A DNA stretch of 64,000 bases from Myotis daubentonii. Its lineage: Eukaryota > Chordata > Mammalia > Chiroptera > Vespertilionidae. The stretch is from contig NC_081853.1 in the NCBI RefSeq assembly GCF_963259705.1, forward strand, positions 2,985,019 to 3,049,018, given 5' to 3'. The notes below the pieces were generated by a model, which was not told where the DNA came from, searched no databases, and was given only the letters and a program-made list of their open reading frames with translations. A program made the position numbers and the translations under genes. Positions 52,412 through 62,402 of this stretch are shown in pieces. Within the stretch, counting starts at the first letter, position 1; every line of letters starts with the position of its first letter.

Positions 52412-54218
52412 CACAACAGGATACTTTGTTAGCAGTTCAGAACTAAATTCTATTTGACACCAACATGCAAGTGTGGGGTGTGGGCTCCCATCTAAGAACA
52501 TATCAAGAGGAAGTGGAGAGCAAACTCGGGTAGGTTTTTTATTCAGGAGGAAATATAATTTTTGTAAGTTCTAGAATTTTATAAAGAAGCATGGTAACAT
52601 ATATGAATCTTAATAAAGTAGAACAACCATCAGGATAAATAAAATGGTGTGTAGAAGATTGAAACTAGCAGTGGGGGTGGGAAATGAGGAAGGTAGAGTA
52701 TATAGGCAACAGAAAACATGATAGAAAATATGTTTAAATAGCTTTATAGTAAATATAAACATGTTAAAATAAAAAATCAAAAGACAGGCTGATGCTGGAT
52801 TAAAAATACAAGCTCTAGCAATATGGGTTTGTTGTTTTTTTTACATGAAGCACACTTAAACAAAAGGGTGTAGAGTATGAAAATACAGCAATGAACAAGA
52901 AAGACCAGAAAATACGAACCAGAAGTAAACAGATCACAACAGATAAAGAGGTGAGTTATAAGCCTGACAAAGGAATAAGAAATGAAGAAGACAAAATGAT
53001 AATAAAAACTTTACATGCACCTAATAATATAGCCTCAAAATGTACTGAGCAACAACTAGTTACAGGCGGGGGGGGGGGGGGGAGGAAAAAAAAATCTCAG
53101 ATGAAAGATTTAACATATTCCTCTCCTAATGTGTTGTGTCAATGAGGAATACGATCACCACAAACACCGAGGAAGGTACAGGAGCAAAGAAATTTATTTA
53201 AGAAGTTGAAGACCTCTGCTGCTTTCAGCCAGGAGGAAATCACAGGGACCTGACTTACCCCACTTAAGCAAAAAAAAAAAACACCCCCAGAAAAGCAAAC
53301 AAACAATGCAATCCAAGTCTTGAGATATTGCATAGCAGGTAACAAATACCCTGATCCCTAGGAAGTGGAAACAAGTAAGATGAGCCTCAGGACTGCTCAG
53401 GGTGCGCCCTCAGAGCCTGCAGCTGCAGCAGAGGTTGCTGGACTGGAGAGAACAGTGGGCCTGTCGCAATGGCCAGGCGGAGAACGTCACGGCGCACAGG
53501 ACACTGGTTAGTGTAGTAGAAGGGGCTGCCTCAGCAGGGAGGAGTATTTAGCCTTAGAGTAGATACTGCTCTGGTCCTGCCTAACAAATCTTAAAACTAG
53601 ACACTAAGGGATCAGCTATTTCCCAGTAACTTAACTGCATCCCAGAGTAAAACTCAAGAATATTGGTAGGAATGAAAAAATCCAGCACTCATCTAGGAAA
53701 AATAAATTAATAAATTGAAACTTTCCCAGAACTAGCAAAGATATTTGAATTAGTAGAGAATGATATTAAAACATAATTATATTTCATATATTTAAAAAAT
53801 TAAATTAAGACATAGAAAATGTTTAAAAAGACCCAAATCAAACTTCTAAAAAACTACATAGTCTGAGGTTAAAAAAAAAAAAAGAAGTGGATGGAATTAA
53901 GGGCAGCTTAGACATTGTAGAAGAAAAGACTAGTGAACTTGAGATGATAGCAATAAAAACTATCCAAAATGGTGCTCGCTTCGGCAGCACATATACTAAA
54001 AACTATCCAAAATGAAAAACAGAAGAGAAAATGAATATAAGAAAAATTTAAAAAAAAAACAAAGAAAGAAAAAAAGATGGGCCTCAGATAGCAAGATGAT
54101 AAACATGAATGATAAACAAGATAATAAATATGAATATCACTGTGTCAGTAACCACTTTAAAATGGAAGCGAAAGCAAAAGCAATGCCAGCCAAGTGCTGC
54201 CCTCATGGTACCAAACTA
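52412..54218 (+). mobile_element. Degenerate L1 sequence block (with unassigned parts)
   Basis: ORF2-type words (acttacatgcacctaataatatagcctc near 53000 in diverged form) and L1 5'-region words (gtaaaactcaagaatattgg near 53650, agcaaagatatttgaatt) are seen on the plus strand. A G15 tract is at 53068-53082. No frame survives. Confidence 0.55.
53972..54000 (+). pseudogene. RNU6 fragment: U6 snRNA 5' fragment (29 nt) retro-insertion
   Basis: gtgctcgcttcggcagcac followed by atatactaaa is identical to the first 29 nt of U6 snRNA. It is flanked by the perfect repeat aaaaactatccaaaatg (53955-53971 and 53998-54014, sharing the final AAA with the U6 part). It has no poly(A) tail and stops after nt 29, so it is a tailless, 3'-truncated retropseudogene. 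Without the rest of U6 and its upstream promoter it cannot be functional. Confidence 0.93.
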
Positions 54219-54960
54219 TCTAATAATAGACAAAGATTGAAATTAACCATACCTCTGCTATGCTTCCCATTGGCTAATCAGCAAGATATGCAAATTAACC
54301 ACCAACAAAGATGGCGGCCGGCAGCCAGGCAGCTGAACTGAGCAGGAGGCTTGCTTGCTCCAGTGATGGAGGAAGCCAAGGTTCCCCGCCTGCCGCGGCC
54401 CTGCTCTGAGCTCCACTCTAAGCAAAAAAGTTGCAATTATAGAAGCTAAACAAACCCCAGATACCTGCTTTCAGCCGGCCGTGGCCTTGGAGCTGGAGCA
54501 GCAACAAAGTTCAATTATAGAAGGTAAATAAATCCAAGAATAAAAAGAAAAAAGAAAAAAGGAGAGGCTGGGAGCTTCAGTTGACCATGGGCTTGGCCAG
54601 CCTGAAAACCCTCAGCCCCTCATCCAGACTGGACAGGCACCCCAGTGGGGACCCCCACCCTAAAGGGGGTGTGGCCAGCCTGAAAACAGCCATCAGCCCC
54701 TCATCCAGGCTGGCCAGGCACCCCAGTGGGGACCCCCACCCTAAAGGGGGTGCAGGCAACCTGAAAACAGCTATTAGCCCCTCATCTAGGCTGGCCAGGC
54801 ACCCCAGTGGGGACTCCCACCCTGAAGGGGGTGTGACCAGCTGTAAACAGCCATCAGCCCCTCACCCAGGCTGGCCAGGCACCCAAGCGGGACCCCCACC
54901 CTGATCCGGGATACGCTTCAGGGCAAACCAGCCGGCCCCCACCTGTGCACCAGGCCTCTA
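54219..54960 (+). mobile_element. HeliBat-type Helitron 1 of tandem pair (about 740 bp)
   Basis: The start tatctaataatagac and the words atatgcaaattaaccaccaa match HeliBat 5' sequence. It ends with cctgtgcaccaggcctcta immediately before the next HeliBat start. The interior carries an 81-bp minisatellite (54588-54905). The 5' boundary is approximate. Confidence 0.75.
54588..54905. repeat. 81-bp minisatellite inside a HeliBat (about 4 copies)
   Basis: The word ccaggcaccccagtggggac recurs near 54635, 54716, 54797 and 54877, giving a period of 81, 81 and 80 bp. Copies diverge slightly. All three frames give chance peptides, which explains the ORF-like stretches here. Confidence 0.9.
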
Positions 54961-55440
54961 TCCTATATAGTAAAAGGGTAATATGCAAACTGACCCTAAC
55001 AGCAGAAAGTCTGGGAATGACTGGTCTCTATGACACACACTGACCACCAGGGGGCAGACGCTCAATGCTGGAGCTGCCCTCTGGTGGTCAGTACGCTCCC
55101 ACATGGGGGAGCTCTGCTCAGCCATAAGCCAGGCTGATGGCTGCCAGCACAGTGGTGGTGGTGGGAGCCTCTCCTGCCTCCTCAGCAGCGCTAAGGATGT
55201 CCAACTGCAGTTTAGGTCTGCTCCCCGCTGGCAAGTGGACATCCCCCGAGGGCTGCCGGGCTGCCAGAGTGATGTCTGCTTGCCAGCTTAGGCCCAATCC
55301 CCTGGGGAGCAGGTCCACGCCAGCAGGTGGTCATCCCCCAAGGGATCCCAGACTGTGAGAGGGCACAGGCCAGGCTAAAGGAACCCGCCCCGCCCCCCCC
55401 TCCCCCCGAGTGCACACATTTTTGTGCACCAGGCCTCTAG
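54961..55440 (+). mobile_element. HeliBat-type Helitron 2 of tandem pair (480 bp)
   Basis: Starts tcctatatagtaaaagggta and continues atatgcaaactgacc. It ends with the hairpin gtgcacacatttttgtgcac and ggcctctag, then T. It carries an 18-bp-arm inverted repeat (55040-55091) that contains two opposed CTCF-like words. Confidence 0.9.
55040..55091. promoter_or_regulatory. Inverted repeat with convergent CTCF-like motifs in HeliBat
   Basis: The arms ctgaccaccagggggcag and ctgccctctggtggtcag pair at 17 of 18 positions. The plus-strand word ccaccagggggcag (55044-55057) and minus-strand word ccaccagagggcag (55074-55087) both fit the CTCF core consensus. Binding is inferred. Confidence 0.5.
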
Positions 55441-56249
55441 TATAGATATAAATGCTAGAACTAATAAGTAGGTTGCAAGGCAGAAGATCAATATATAAAA
55501 ACCTATTTTCTGTATGCATATTAACAATGTAAAATGTGAAATTGAAATGAAAAGGCAATGCCATGGACAATAACATTAAAAGTGTAATATACTTAGAGAC
55601 AAATCTGACAAAATTGTGAATTCCTTATACTCTGAAACCTACAAAGAATTTCTAGGAGAAACTAAATATAACCTAAATAAATGTTTATTGATTGGAAGAT
55701 TCAACATTGTTAAGATGTAAATGCTCCCAAATTTAACATATACTAGTACATTCACTGTAACCGATACATTTAAAATCCTAGCAGGCATTTTTTGTTTGTT
55801 TGTTTTTATTGTCTAAAGTTTTACATATGTCTCCTTTTTTCCCCCAATTGAACCCCCTCTAGAAGGCATTTTATAGAAATTTGCCAAGCTGGTTCCAAAA
55901 TTACATAGACCTAATAGGATGCCAATATTGCTACATAGGAAATGCATAGGAACTAGAATAGCCAAAACAACCTCGAAAAAGGAGACCAAAATTGGAGATG
56001 TAATACTTATTTTCAAGATTTATATAAAGCTACTGTAATGAAGACAGTATAGTATTGGCTTAAATATAGGGAATACATCTATGACAAGAATATGGTCCAA
56101 AAACCCAAATATAAATGGCCAACTGATTTTTTGAAAAAAGAGCAAAGACAATTTAGTGGAGAAAGGATACTCTAAATCATGCTGAAATAATTGGATATCC
56201 ATATGCAAAAATAATAAATTTCTGTCTATATCTCACACTTTATTAAAAA
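55441..56249 (+). mobile_element. Degenerate L1 ORF2 fragment
   Basis: Plus-strand L1 ORF2 text with many stops, for example aatttgccaagctggttcc, gaaatgcataggaactagaa and aagctactgtaatgaagaca. Confidence 0.7.
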
Positions 56250-56833
56250 CTAGAGGCCCAGCCCTAACTGGTTTGGCTCAGTGGATAGAGCATCGGCCTG
56301 CAGACTGAAGGGTCCCAGGTTCAATTCCGGTCAAGGGCATGTACCTTGGTTGTGGGCACATCCCCAGTAGGGGGCATGCAGGAGGCAGCTGATCGATGTT
56401 TCTCTCTCATCGATGTTTCTAACTCTCTATCCCTCTCCCTTCTTCTCTGTAAAATCAATAAAACATATTTTAAACAAAACAAAACAAAACAAAACAAAAA
56501 ACTTAGAGGCCCATTGAACAAAATTCATGCACGGGGGGCGGGGGGGAGATGTCCCTCAGCCCTGCCTGCACCCTCTCCAATCTGGGACCCCTTGGGGGAT
56601 GTCTGACTGCCGGTTTAGGCCCAATCCTGCAACTGCCCTCCCCTGCCATGACTCTCCTCCTCCGCTGAGACCAGCCTCCTCCGTGCTGTGGAGAGCCGTG
56701 GAACCCCCAGGCCTTACCGCGTGGAGTGGCCACCAGGCCCCGCCTCGGCTGTGCACGCGGCCATCTTGTAGCAGCCATCTTGTGATGACATTGTGCAGGG
56801 GCATGCCGCCACCTAGGCTTTTATTACATAGGA
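56250..56833 (-). mobile_element. HeliBat-type Helitron (minus strand), split by a VES SINE
   Basis: Begins ctagaggccca, the reverse complement of the 3' end. It is interrupted at 56261-56500, resumes cttagaggcccattgaac with aaaattcatgcac, and ends gcttttattacatagga, the reverse complement of the 5' start tcctatgtaataaaagc. Confidence 0.85.
56261..56500 (+). mobile_element. VES SINE nested in HeliBat
   Basis: Very well-preserved VES: ccctaactggtttggctcag, tggatagagcatcggcctgc, gtcaagggcatgtaccttgg, ctctctatccctctccc, then an A-rich (caaaa)n tail. Target duplication actagaggccca / acttagaggccca from the HeliBat 3' end. It contains the CTCF-like ccagtagggggcat at 56364-56377. Confidence 0.95.
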
Positions 56834-59570
56834 TTAACTCAATATGGAGTATAGACCTAAATGTAACTGAAACTATAAAACTTCTAGAAGAAATCATAGG
56901 AAAGAATTTGTGGGGCTGGGGTAGGCAAAAATTTCTCAATACTACATTAAAAGACTGATCATATAAAAGGTTTGGTAAATTGGACTTCATAAAAGTTTAA
57001 AAACTTTTGCTCTTTGAAAGGCATTTTTAAGTTAATGAAAAGATAAGCCACATACTGGGAGAAAATATTTGCAAAACATATCTGATAAAGGCTTGTGTCC
57101 AAAATATATAAATAACTCTCAAAACTTGCAACCCCATAGAAATGAGCAAAAGATTTGGACAGTTAATAAAAAAATATGTACAAGTGGACAATAAGCACAA
57201 GGAAAGATGATCACATATCCCCATAATGAGATGCCACTACACAGCATTAGAATGACTAAAATTATAAAACTGACCACAGTGTTTCCAAAGGTGTAGAAGA
57301 ACGAAACCACTAATCAATGCTGTGGGAATGTAAAATAATGCAGTCACTTTAAAAAACATTCTGGAGGTTTCTAAAAATAAATCATACACCAAACGCATGA
57401 TCCAGTCATTCCATTTGTAGATATTTACCCAAGAGAAAAGAGAGCATATGTCAACACAAAGACTTGTTCATGAAACATCATTACAGTTTTACTTATGGGA
57501 CTATAAACCCAGAGACAACTGGAAAGCCCATCATTTGATCAATAGTCAGTTTGTTGAAACTTATATATCTGTATAATAGAATACTACCCGGAAATATAAA
57601 GGAATTAAGTGTTGATACACCTGTTTCAATACAATATAGATGAAAATTAAAGTAACTATGCTGAGTGAAACAAGCCAGGAAAATAAGCCTACATATATTG
57701 TTATTCCACTTACATAAAATAAAGGAAATGTAAAGGTTTCACAGTGACAGGAGGAGGATTCATGATTACCTGTGCACCAGGTGCTGGAACAGGTGGGAGG
57801 GTGTGCCGGCTGTGTTCACTGTTTTCATTGATAGGATCATCTCATGGCTGTGCACATATGTCAAGTCTTATCAAATTGTACACTGTAAATGTGCAGTCTA
57901 TTCTATGTCAATTGTACTACAATCAAACTATTTAAAAATGAATTTGAGAAAGGGAATAGAACAAACAGGTAGGTATATAGAAGTAAAGATGCATTAAAAA
58001 TAAGAATAAACATCTATGTAACAGAAAGGAAAAATGCAGAAGATTAATGAAAGTAAAAGTTAGTACTTCGAAAAAATTAAAAGATAAAAAAACCTTTGGC
58101 AAGACTGATAATGTACATAAAGGAGAAAAGATTTAAGAAAAACTAAATATAGAATGAGAAGAGGGAATAACTACAGAGTTTAAAGGAAAATATGTGAACA
58201 ACCCAGTATCAATACAATTGAAAGAAGGATAAAATAAACACTCTAGTGTATTAGAAAAAATAGAAAATTAAAATGGAAATTATAATGATATTTTAAAGAC
58301 CTACCCACTTCTATAATATGCCCTTAGCCCAAATGATTTCACAGGCAAGTTCCTCCAAAATTTCAAAGAAAATATAGTTCTTCCCTAAATGTGGTTTTTC
58401 TAGGAAGAAAAAAATGTGTGAGAGAGATAAAACTGTACAACCATTTTATAAATCAAGCATATCCTTGATTTCAGATGTGATGAAGATAAAATAAAGAAAT
58501 TTACAAACCTATTTCTCTTAATATTGATGCAATAATTCTAAATAAAACAGTGTTCAATAAATAAAAACATATTATAAATATTTCATTATCAAAAGGATCT
58601 TTGCTCTAGAATACAGAGATGGTCTGACTTCAGAATATTAATTAAAGGGGAAACTACTGGGTTAAGAATAAACATAAAAGTCTTGTAAATTTCAACAACT
58701 ATGAGTGAATATACATTGATCAGAATCTATCTGCCTATCATCAATATCTATCTACCTATATCTGGATCAACATATAAATATCTTCAACTTAAAAATAGCT
58801 TAGAAACAAAACTGTAAGATCACATGTAATGGAAAAACTTTAGATGTGTTTAAAATAAAAACAACACGAGACACTGATACTTTCTTCCATCACTACTGTT
58901 CAAATGGTTCTGAAAATGCCATTCATTTCAAGAAGAAAGAAACTAATAACTATAGAATTAAAAGGGAAATATGTTTCCTACGAATAATATATTTTAAGTG
59001 TATGGTTTATAGACATTTATAAAACTCTATTGAAGGTCTAAATTAATGGGAAGACATATGAGGCAGACAATAATTCCCCCCCCCCCAAAAGATTTTTAGA
59101 TTCAAAGCAATTTTATTTGAATCCATCCCCCCAATTTTTTTGGTGGGGGGAAATTTGACAATCTAGTTCTAAAATTTATATGAAATAGAACAGATTTATA
59201 ACAACAGCTTAAAAGAAGAACCAGATGGGGACCTTACTCTGCCAAACACCAACACTTATTATGAAGTTATAGTCACCGAGCTGGTGTTATATGTCACAGG
59301 GATACATAAATAAACTACTGTGAGAATAGCGAATCCAGGAGCAAGCCCCACATGTATGGAAACAGCTGGGGCTGTAATACGTGAAGAAACGATACACTAT
59401 CCAAAATCTGGTGCGGTGGCAGTTGGTTTCGACACAGAACAACATGAAGTTGGATCCTTATCTCACACTATACATAAACCATTCCAGATGGTATTAAGAA
59501 CTTAAATGTCCTTAAAACAACCCAACAGAAATTTAGACAAAACATTCAATAGTAAAAAAATACATATATA
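56834..59570 (+). mobile_element. Degenerate L1 ORF2 and 3'-end fragments
   Basis: Two or more plus-strand L1 pieces. Old ORF2-end and 3'UTR text runs to about 57945. ORF2 reverse-transcriptase-region text (ttcacaggcaagttcctcc) follows to about 59300. No reading frame is intact. A hairpin of CCCCCC and GGGGGG tracts lies at 59075-59154. Confidence 0.7.
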
Positions 59571-60305
59571 GTGATCAAGATGATGGAGTAAGTCAACCCC
59601 TCCTCCCACAACCACATCAAAATTACAACTAAATTATGGAGCAGCCACCTGGAGAGGAGCTGAACAGGACAAATATAACGGGGCATAAAGAAGAAACCAC
59701 CTGGGATCAGTGGGAGGGGTGGACACAGACCAGGCTGGCCCCACGCCCCGTGGGCACTGGGGAATCGGGAAGGCTCTCTGGGGGCAGAGGTACCAACTGA
59801 GGGGCCCCTGGTCCCAGCCGCACACCTGGTCCCAGAGCATCAGAGCCAGGAAGAGGGGTCCCCATAACGTCTGGCTGCGAAATCAGCAGGGACTGTGGGT
59901 GAGTGAGGCCTCTGGAGTGCAAGGCCCTCCTCTTAAAGGGCCCACTCACAGACGCACTCACTCACAGGCACTCACTGTGGGCCACCCCAAAGGGTGCGGA
60001 TATGTTGGAGAAACGGAACTGTGTTGAGCCCTCCTCCCCCACAGCCGCCAGGCAGGCAGCATTTTCCTGTGCAGAGCCCTCCCCCAACACTGCCTGTGGG
60101 CTCAGGCAGGCAGGAGATCGGACCGGACCATCACTAACCTGGGGAACACAGCTTACCTGCCCTGATGAGCCCCAAGGCCCTGACGGCCCAGCTCTCAAGC
60201 TCAGCCAGGCTGAGCAGCAGGCACCAGTCTCCCCCACTGCAGACTTCCTTAAAGCTCTCCGAGTCCACAGACCCAAGTAAGCCGACCACTGGCTTCCCTG
60301 TGCCC
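59571..60305 (+). mobile_element. L1 5'UTR-like segment
   Basis: Begins agtgatcaagatgatggagt, the diverged counterpart of the atcaagatggcggag opening of L1 5'UTRs. GC-rich sequence follows. No ORF belongs to a recognised family. Assignment is by resemblance and is not certain. Confidence 0.5.
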
Positions 60306-60309
60306 TGTA

Positions 60310-60453
60310 CTTCTTTTGGTTTTTTAAATTTATCTTTATTGTTGAAAGTATTACAGATGTCCTCCCCCACTTTTGCTTCCCATTGACCCCCCTTCATTAT
60401 GCACCCCCCCAGGCCTTCACCACACTATTGTCTATGTCCATGGGCTATGCACA
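60310..60453 (-). mobile_element. L1 3'-end piece (minus strand), left part
   Basis: ttatctttattgttgaaagt and attacagatgtcctccccca, through ccaggccttcaccacactat to tgggctatgc. The same repeat resumes at 61532 after the Tc1/mariner insertion. Common in vesper-bat genomes, and likely a bat L1 3'UTR. Confidence 0.55.
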
Positions 60454-60483
60454 CACTGAGTGGCCAGATTATGGCCACCTGAC

Positions 60484-61260
60484 GTTTGTAGGCAAATTAA
60501 CCATACTCTGCATCGTATGCGATATGGAAGCCGGAGGCCTGTTCGAACACCTTTGCTGTCTGCAGTTACCAAGATAAAACGTCTCCAATTCGCACAGGAA
60601 CACAAGGATTGGACAGTCGAGCATTGGAAAAAAGTCACGTGGTCCGATGAATCACGTTTCCAGTTGCATCATGCAGATGGCAGAGTGAGAATTTGGGGGA
60701 AACAGCATGAAAGCATGCACCCCACATGCATGAGTACCACCCTTCAAGCGGGTGGGGGCAGTGTTATGGTTTGGGGCATGTTTTCCTGTCATGATTTGGG
60801 CCCTTTAATTCGTGTAAAACAACGTCTGAATAGCATAACATTCCTAAGTATCATTGCTGATCAGGTTCATCCTATCATGTTGATGGCGTATCCCAATGGA
60901 GATGGCTTCTGCCAACAAGACAATGCGCCGTGCCACACCCCTCGTATTGTGCAGGAGTGCTTTCAAGAACATGAGGGAGACTTTACCTTGCTTAGGCAGC
61001 CCCCCAATTACCAGATCTCAATCCAATTGAGCATTTGTGGGACGAAGTTAAAAGAGCCATCAGGCAGCTGGTTCCACAATCATCAAATCTCACAGAACTG
61101 GACAGCGCTATTCATCAGGCATGGTGTCAGATCCCTCACATCACCTTTCAACATCTCGTGGAGTCAATGCCAAGAAGAATCGCCGCAGTATTGGAGGCAA
61201 AAGGTGGCCCATAGAAATACTGATGGGTGGTCATAATAATCTGGTCATTCAATATATATA
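60484..61260 (+). pseudogene. Tc1-family transposase, N-terminally truncated and frameshifted
   Basis: The surviving frame starts within the second helix-turn-helix (NHTLHRMRYGSRRPVRTP) and continues through EHKDWTVEHWKKVTWSDESRF, which holds the first catalytic Asp, to QQDNAPCHTP, the second Asp. Near 61000-61010 the frame shifts. The catalytic Glu is in another frame in PDLNPIEHLWDEVK. Counting across the shift puts about 36 residues between the second Asp and the Glu (DD36E-like). About 90 N-terminal residues, including the first DNA-binding helix, are missing. Not functional. Confidence 0.85.
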
Positions 61261-61345
61261 TATATACACACACACACATATATGTTTATATATGTATGTA
61301 TATAAACACACACACACATACACACACACATACATATATATATCC
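61251..61345. repeat. TA/CA microsatellite inside the Tc1/mariner element
   Basis: Alternating (TA)n and (CA)n blocks, for example atatatatatatacacacac and cacacacacatacacacaca. Confidence 0.9.
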
Positions 61346-61531
61346 CATGTTCAAAGGCTGTTAAATTGTGTTGTTTACCCACATCTTCAGAAAAAAATCA
61401 CTTCTACTGTCGTGATAAACAACCTGCTTCCCTATTTATAATGGTCTGGCCCTCTAGCAACTTCAGCGCGAAATTATAGCTAATTTTCCTACAAACATCA
61501 GGTGGTCATAATAATCTGGCCACTCAGTGTA

Positions 61532-61690
61532 TATGTATATAGGTTCCCAGTTAATCTCTCTCCAATCTCTCCCCCCACCTCCACCTTCCCTCTGAGACTT
61601 GTCAGTCTGTTGCATGCTTCCAAGTCTCATGATCTATTTTGTTCTTCAGTTTATTTTGTTCATTAGATTCCACATATGAGTGAGATCATA
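61532..61690 (-). mobile_element. L1 3'-end piece (minus strand), right part
   Basis: Continues the piece at 60310-60453: ggttcccagttaatctctct, ccaagtctcatgatctattt and cattagattccacatatgag match bat L1 3' ends in reverse complement. Confidence 0.55.
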
Positions 61691-61699
61691 TAGGTTGTG

Positions 61700-62161
61700 G
61701 TTGTGATCAATCCTCACATCTAGGCATGAAATATTAAAAGTGATAAAAAACAAAGACCCATACCCAAAACTACTTTACTCAGTAAGGCTATCATTTAGAA
61801 TCAAAGCAGAGATAAAAGCTTCCCAGATAAGAAAAAGCTGAAGAAGTTCATCAGCACTAAACCACTATCACAATAAATATTAAAGGGATTCTTTACGAAC
61901 AAGAAGGAAAGAAAAAGTAACATCTATATGAATAATTAAATGGCAATAACTACATACCTATCAATAATTACTTTAAATGTAAATTATTTAAATGCTCCAA
62001 TCAAAATACATATGGAGGCTGAATGGATAAGGAAACAAATCCCATACATATGCAATCTACAAGAGACTTACTTCAGATAGAAAGACACACACAGATTAAA
62101 AATTAAGGTATGGAAAAAATATTTCATGCAATGGAAATGAAAAAAAAAGTTGAGGTTGCAA
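61700..62161 (+). mobile_element. L1 fragment (ORF1 end, ORF2 start), left of HeliBat pair
   Basis: ORF1-end text cagataagaaaaagctgaag and cactaaaccactatcac, then an ORF2-start region. Interrupted by the HeliBat pair at 62162-62895 and continued after it. Confidence 0.65.
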
Positions 62162-62402
62162 TCCTATATAATAAGAGGCTAATATGCAAATTGTCCCCTC
62201 GACCGGGAGTTCGACCAGTGGGTGGGGCCATATGGCCAACTGCCCACAGTGCTGACGGTGCCTCTCCCCCCTGCTGGCCCCTCCCCCTGGCTGGCCCTGC
62301 CCACGCCCTCCCCTCCCCATGGCCGGCCCGGCCCGATTGGCCCTGATTGGGGTGGGCTGACTGGACCCCACATGTGCACGAATTCATTCACTGGGCCTTT
62401 AG
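62162..62402 (+). mobile_element. HeliBat-type Helitron (241 bp), 1 of second tandem pair
   Basis: Starts tcctatataataagaggcta and atatgcaaattgtcccctcg. Ends gtgcacgaattcattcactg and ggcctttag. Low internal decay. Confidence 0.92.

Larger units (their letters stand above)
60454..61529 (+). mobile_element. Tc1/mariner transposon, internally deleted (1,076 bp)
   Basis: Left end cactgagtggccagattatg, right end taatctggccactcagtg, then TA (61530-61531). The left TA has become CA. A second copy of the right-end repeat lies inside (61226-61254, 25 of 29 bases equal to 61501-61529), suggesting an IR/DR-type end. A TA/CA microsatellite (61251-61345) has grown between the two. Transposase is partial. 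The element sits inside a minus-strand L1 3' piece. Confidence 0.85.

Noticed and set aside
53972..54000. Functional U6 snRNA gene
   Set aside because: Only 29 of about 107 nt are present, and a target-site duplication shows it is a retro-insertion.
54588..54905. CRISPR-like array
   Set aside because: Units are contiguous 81-bp tandem copies without unique spacers, inside a Helitron in a mammalian genome.
56261..56340. tRNA gene in the VES head regions
   Set aside because: The A and B box-like words belong to tRNA-derived SINEs, and there is no cloverleaf-competent 3' half or anticodon arm.
60484..61260. Domesticated transposase gene
   Set aside because: N-terminus deleted, catalytic Glu out of frame, and terminal repeats still present. 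It is a dead transposon, not a host gene.
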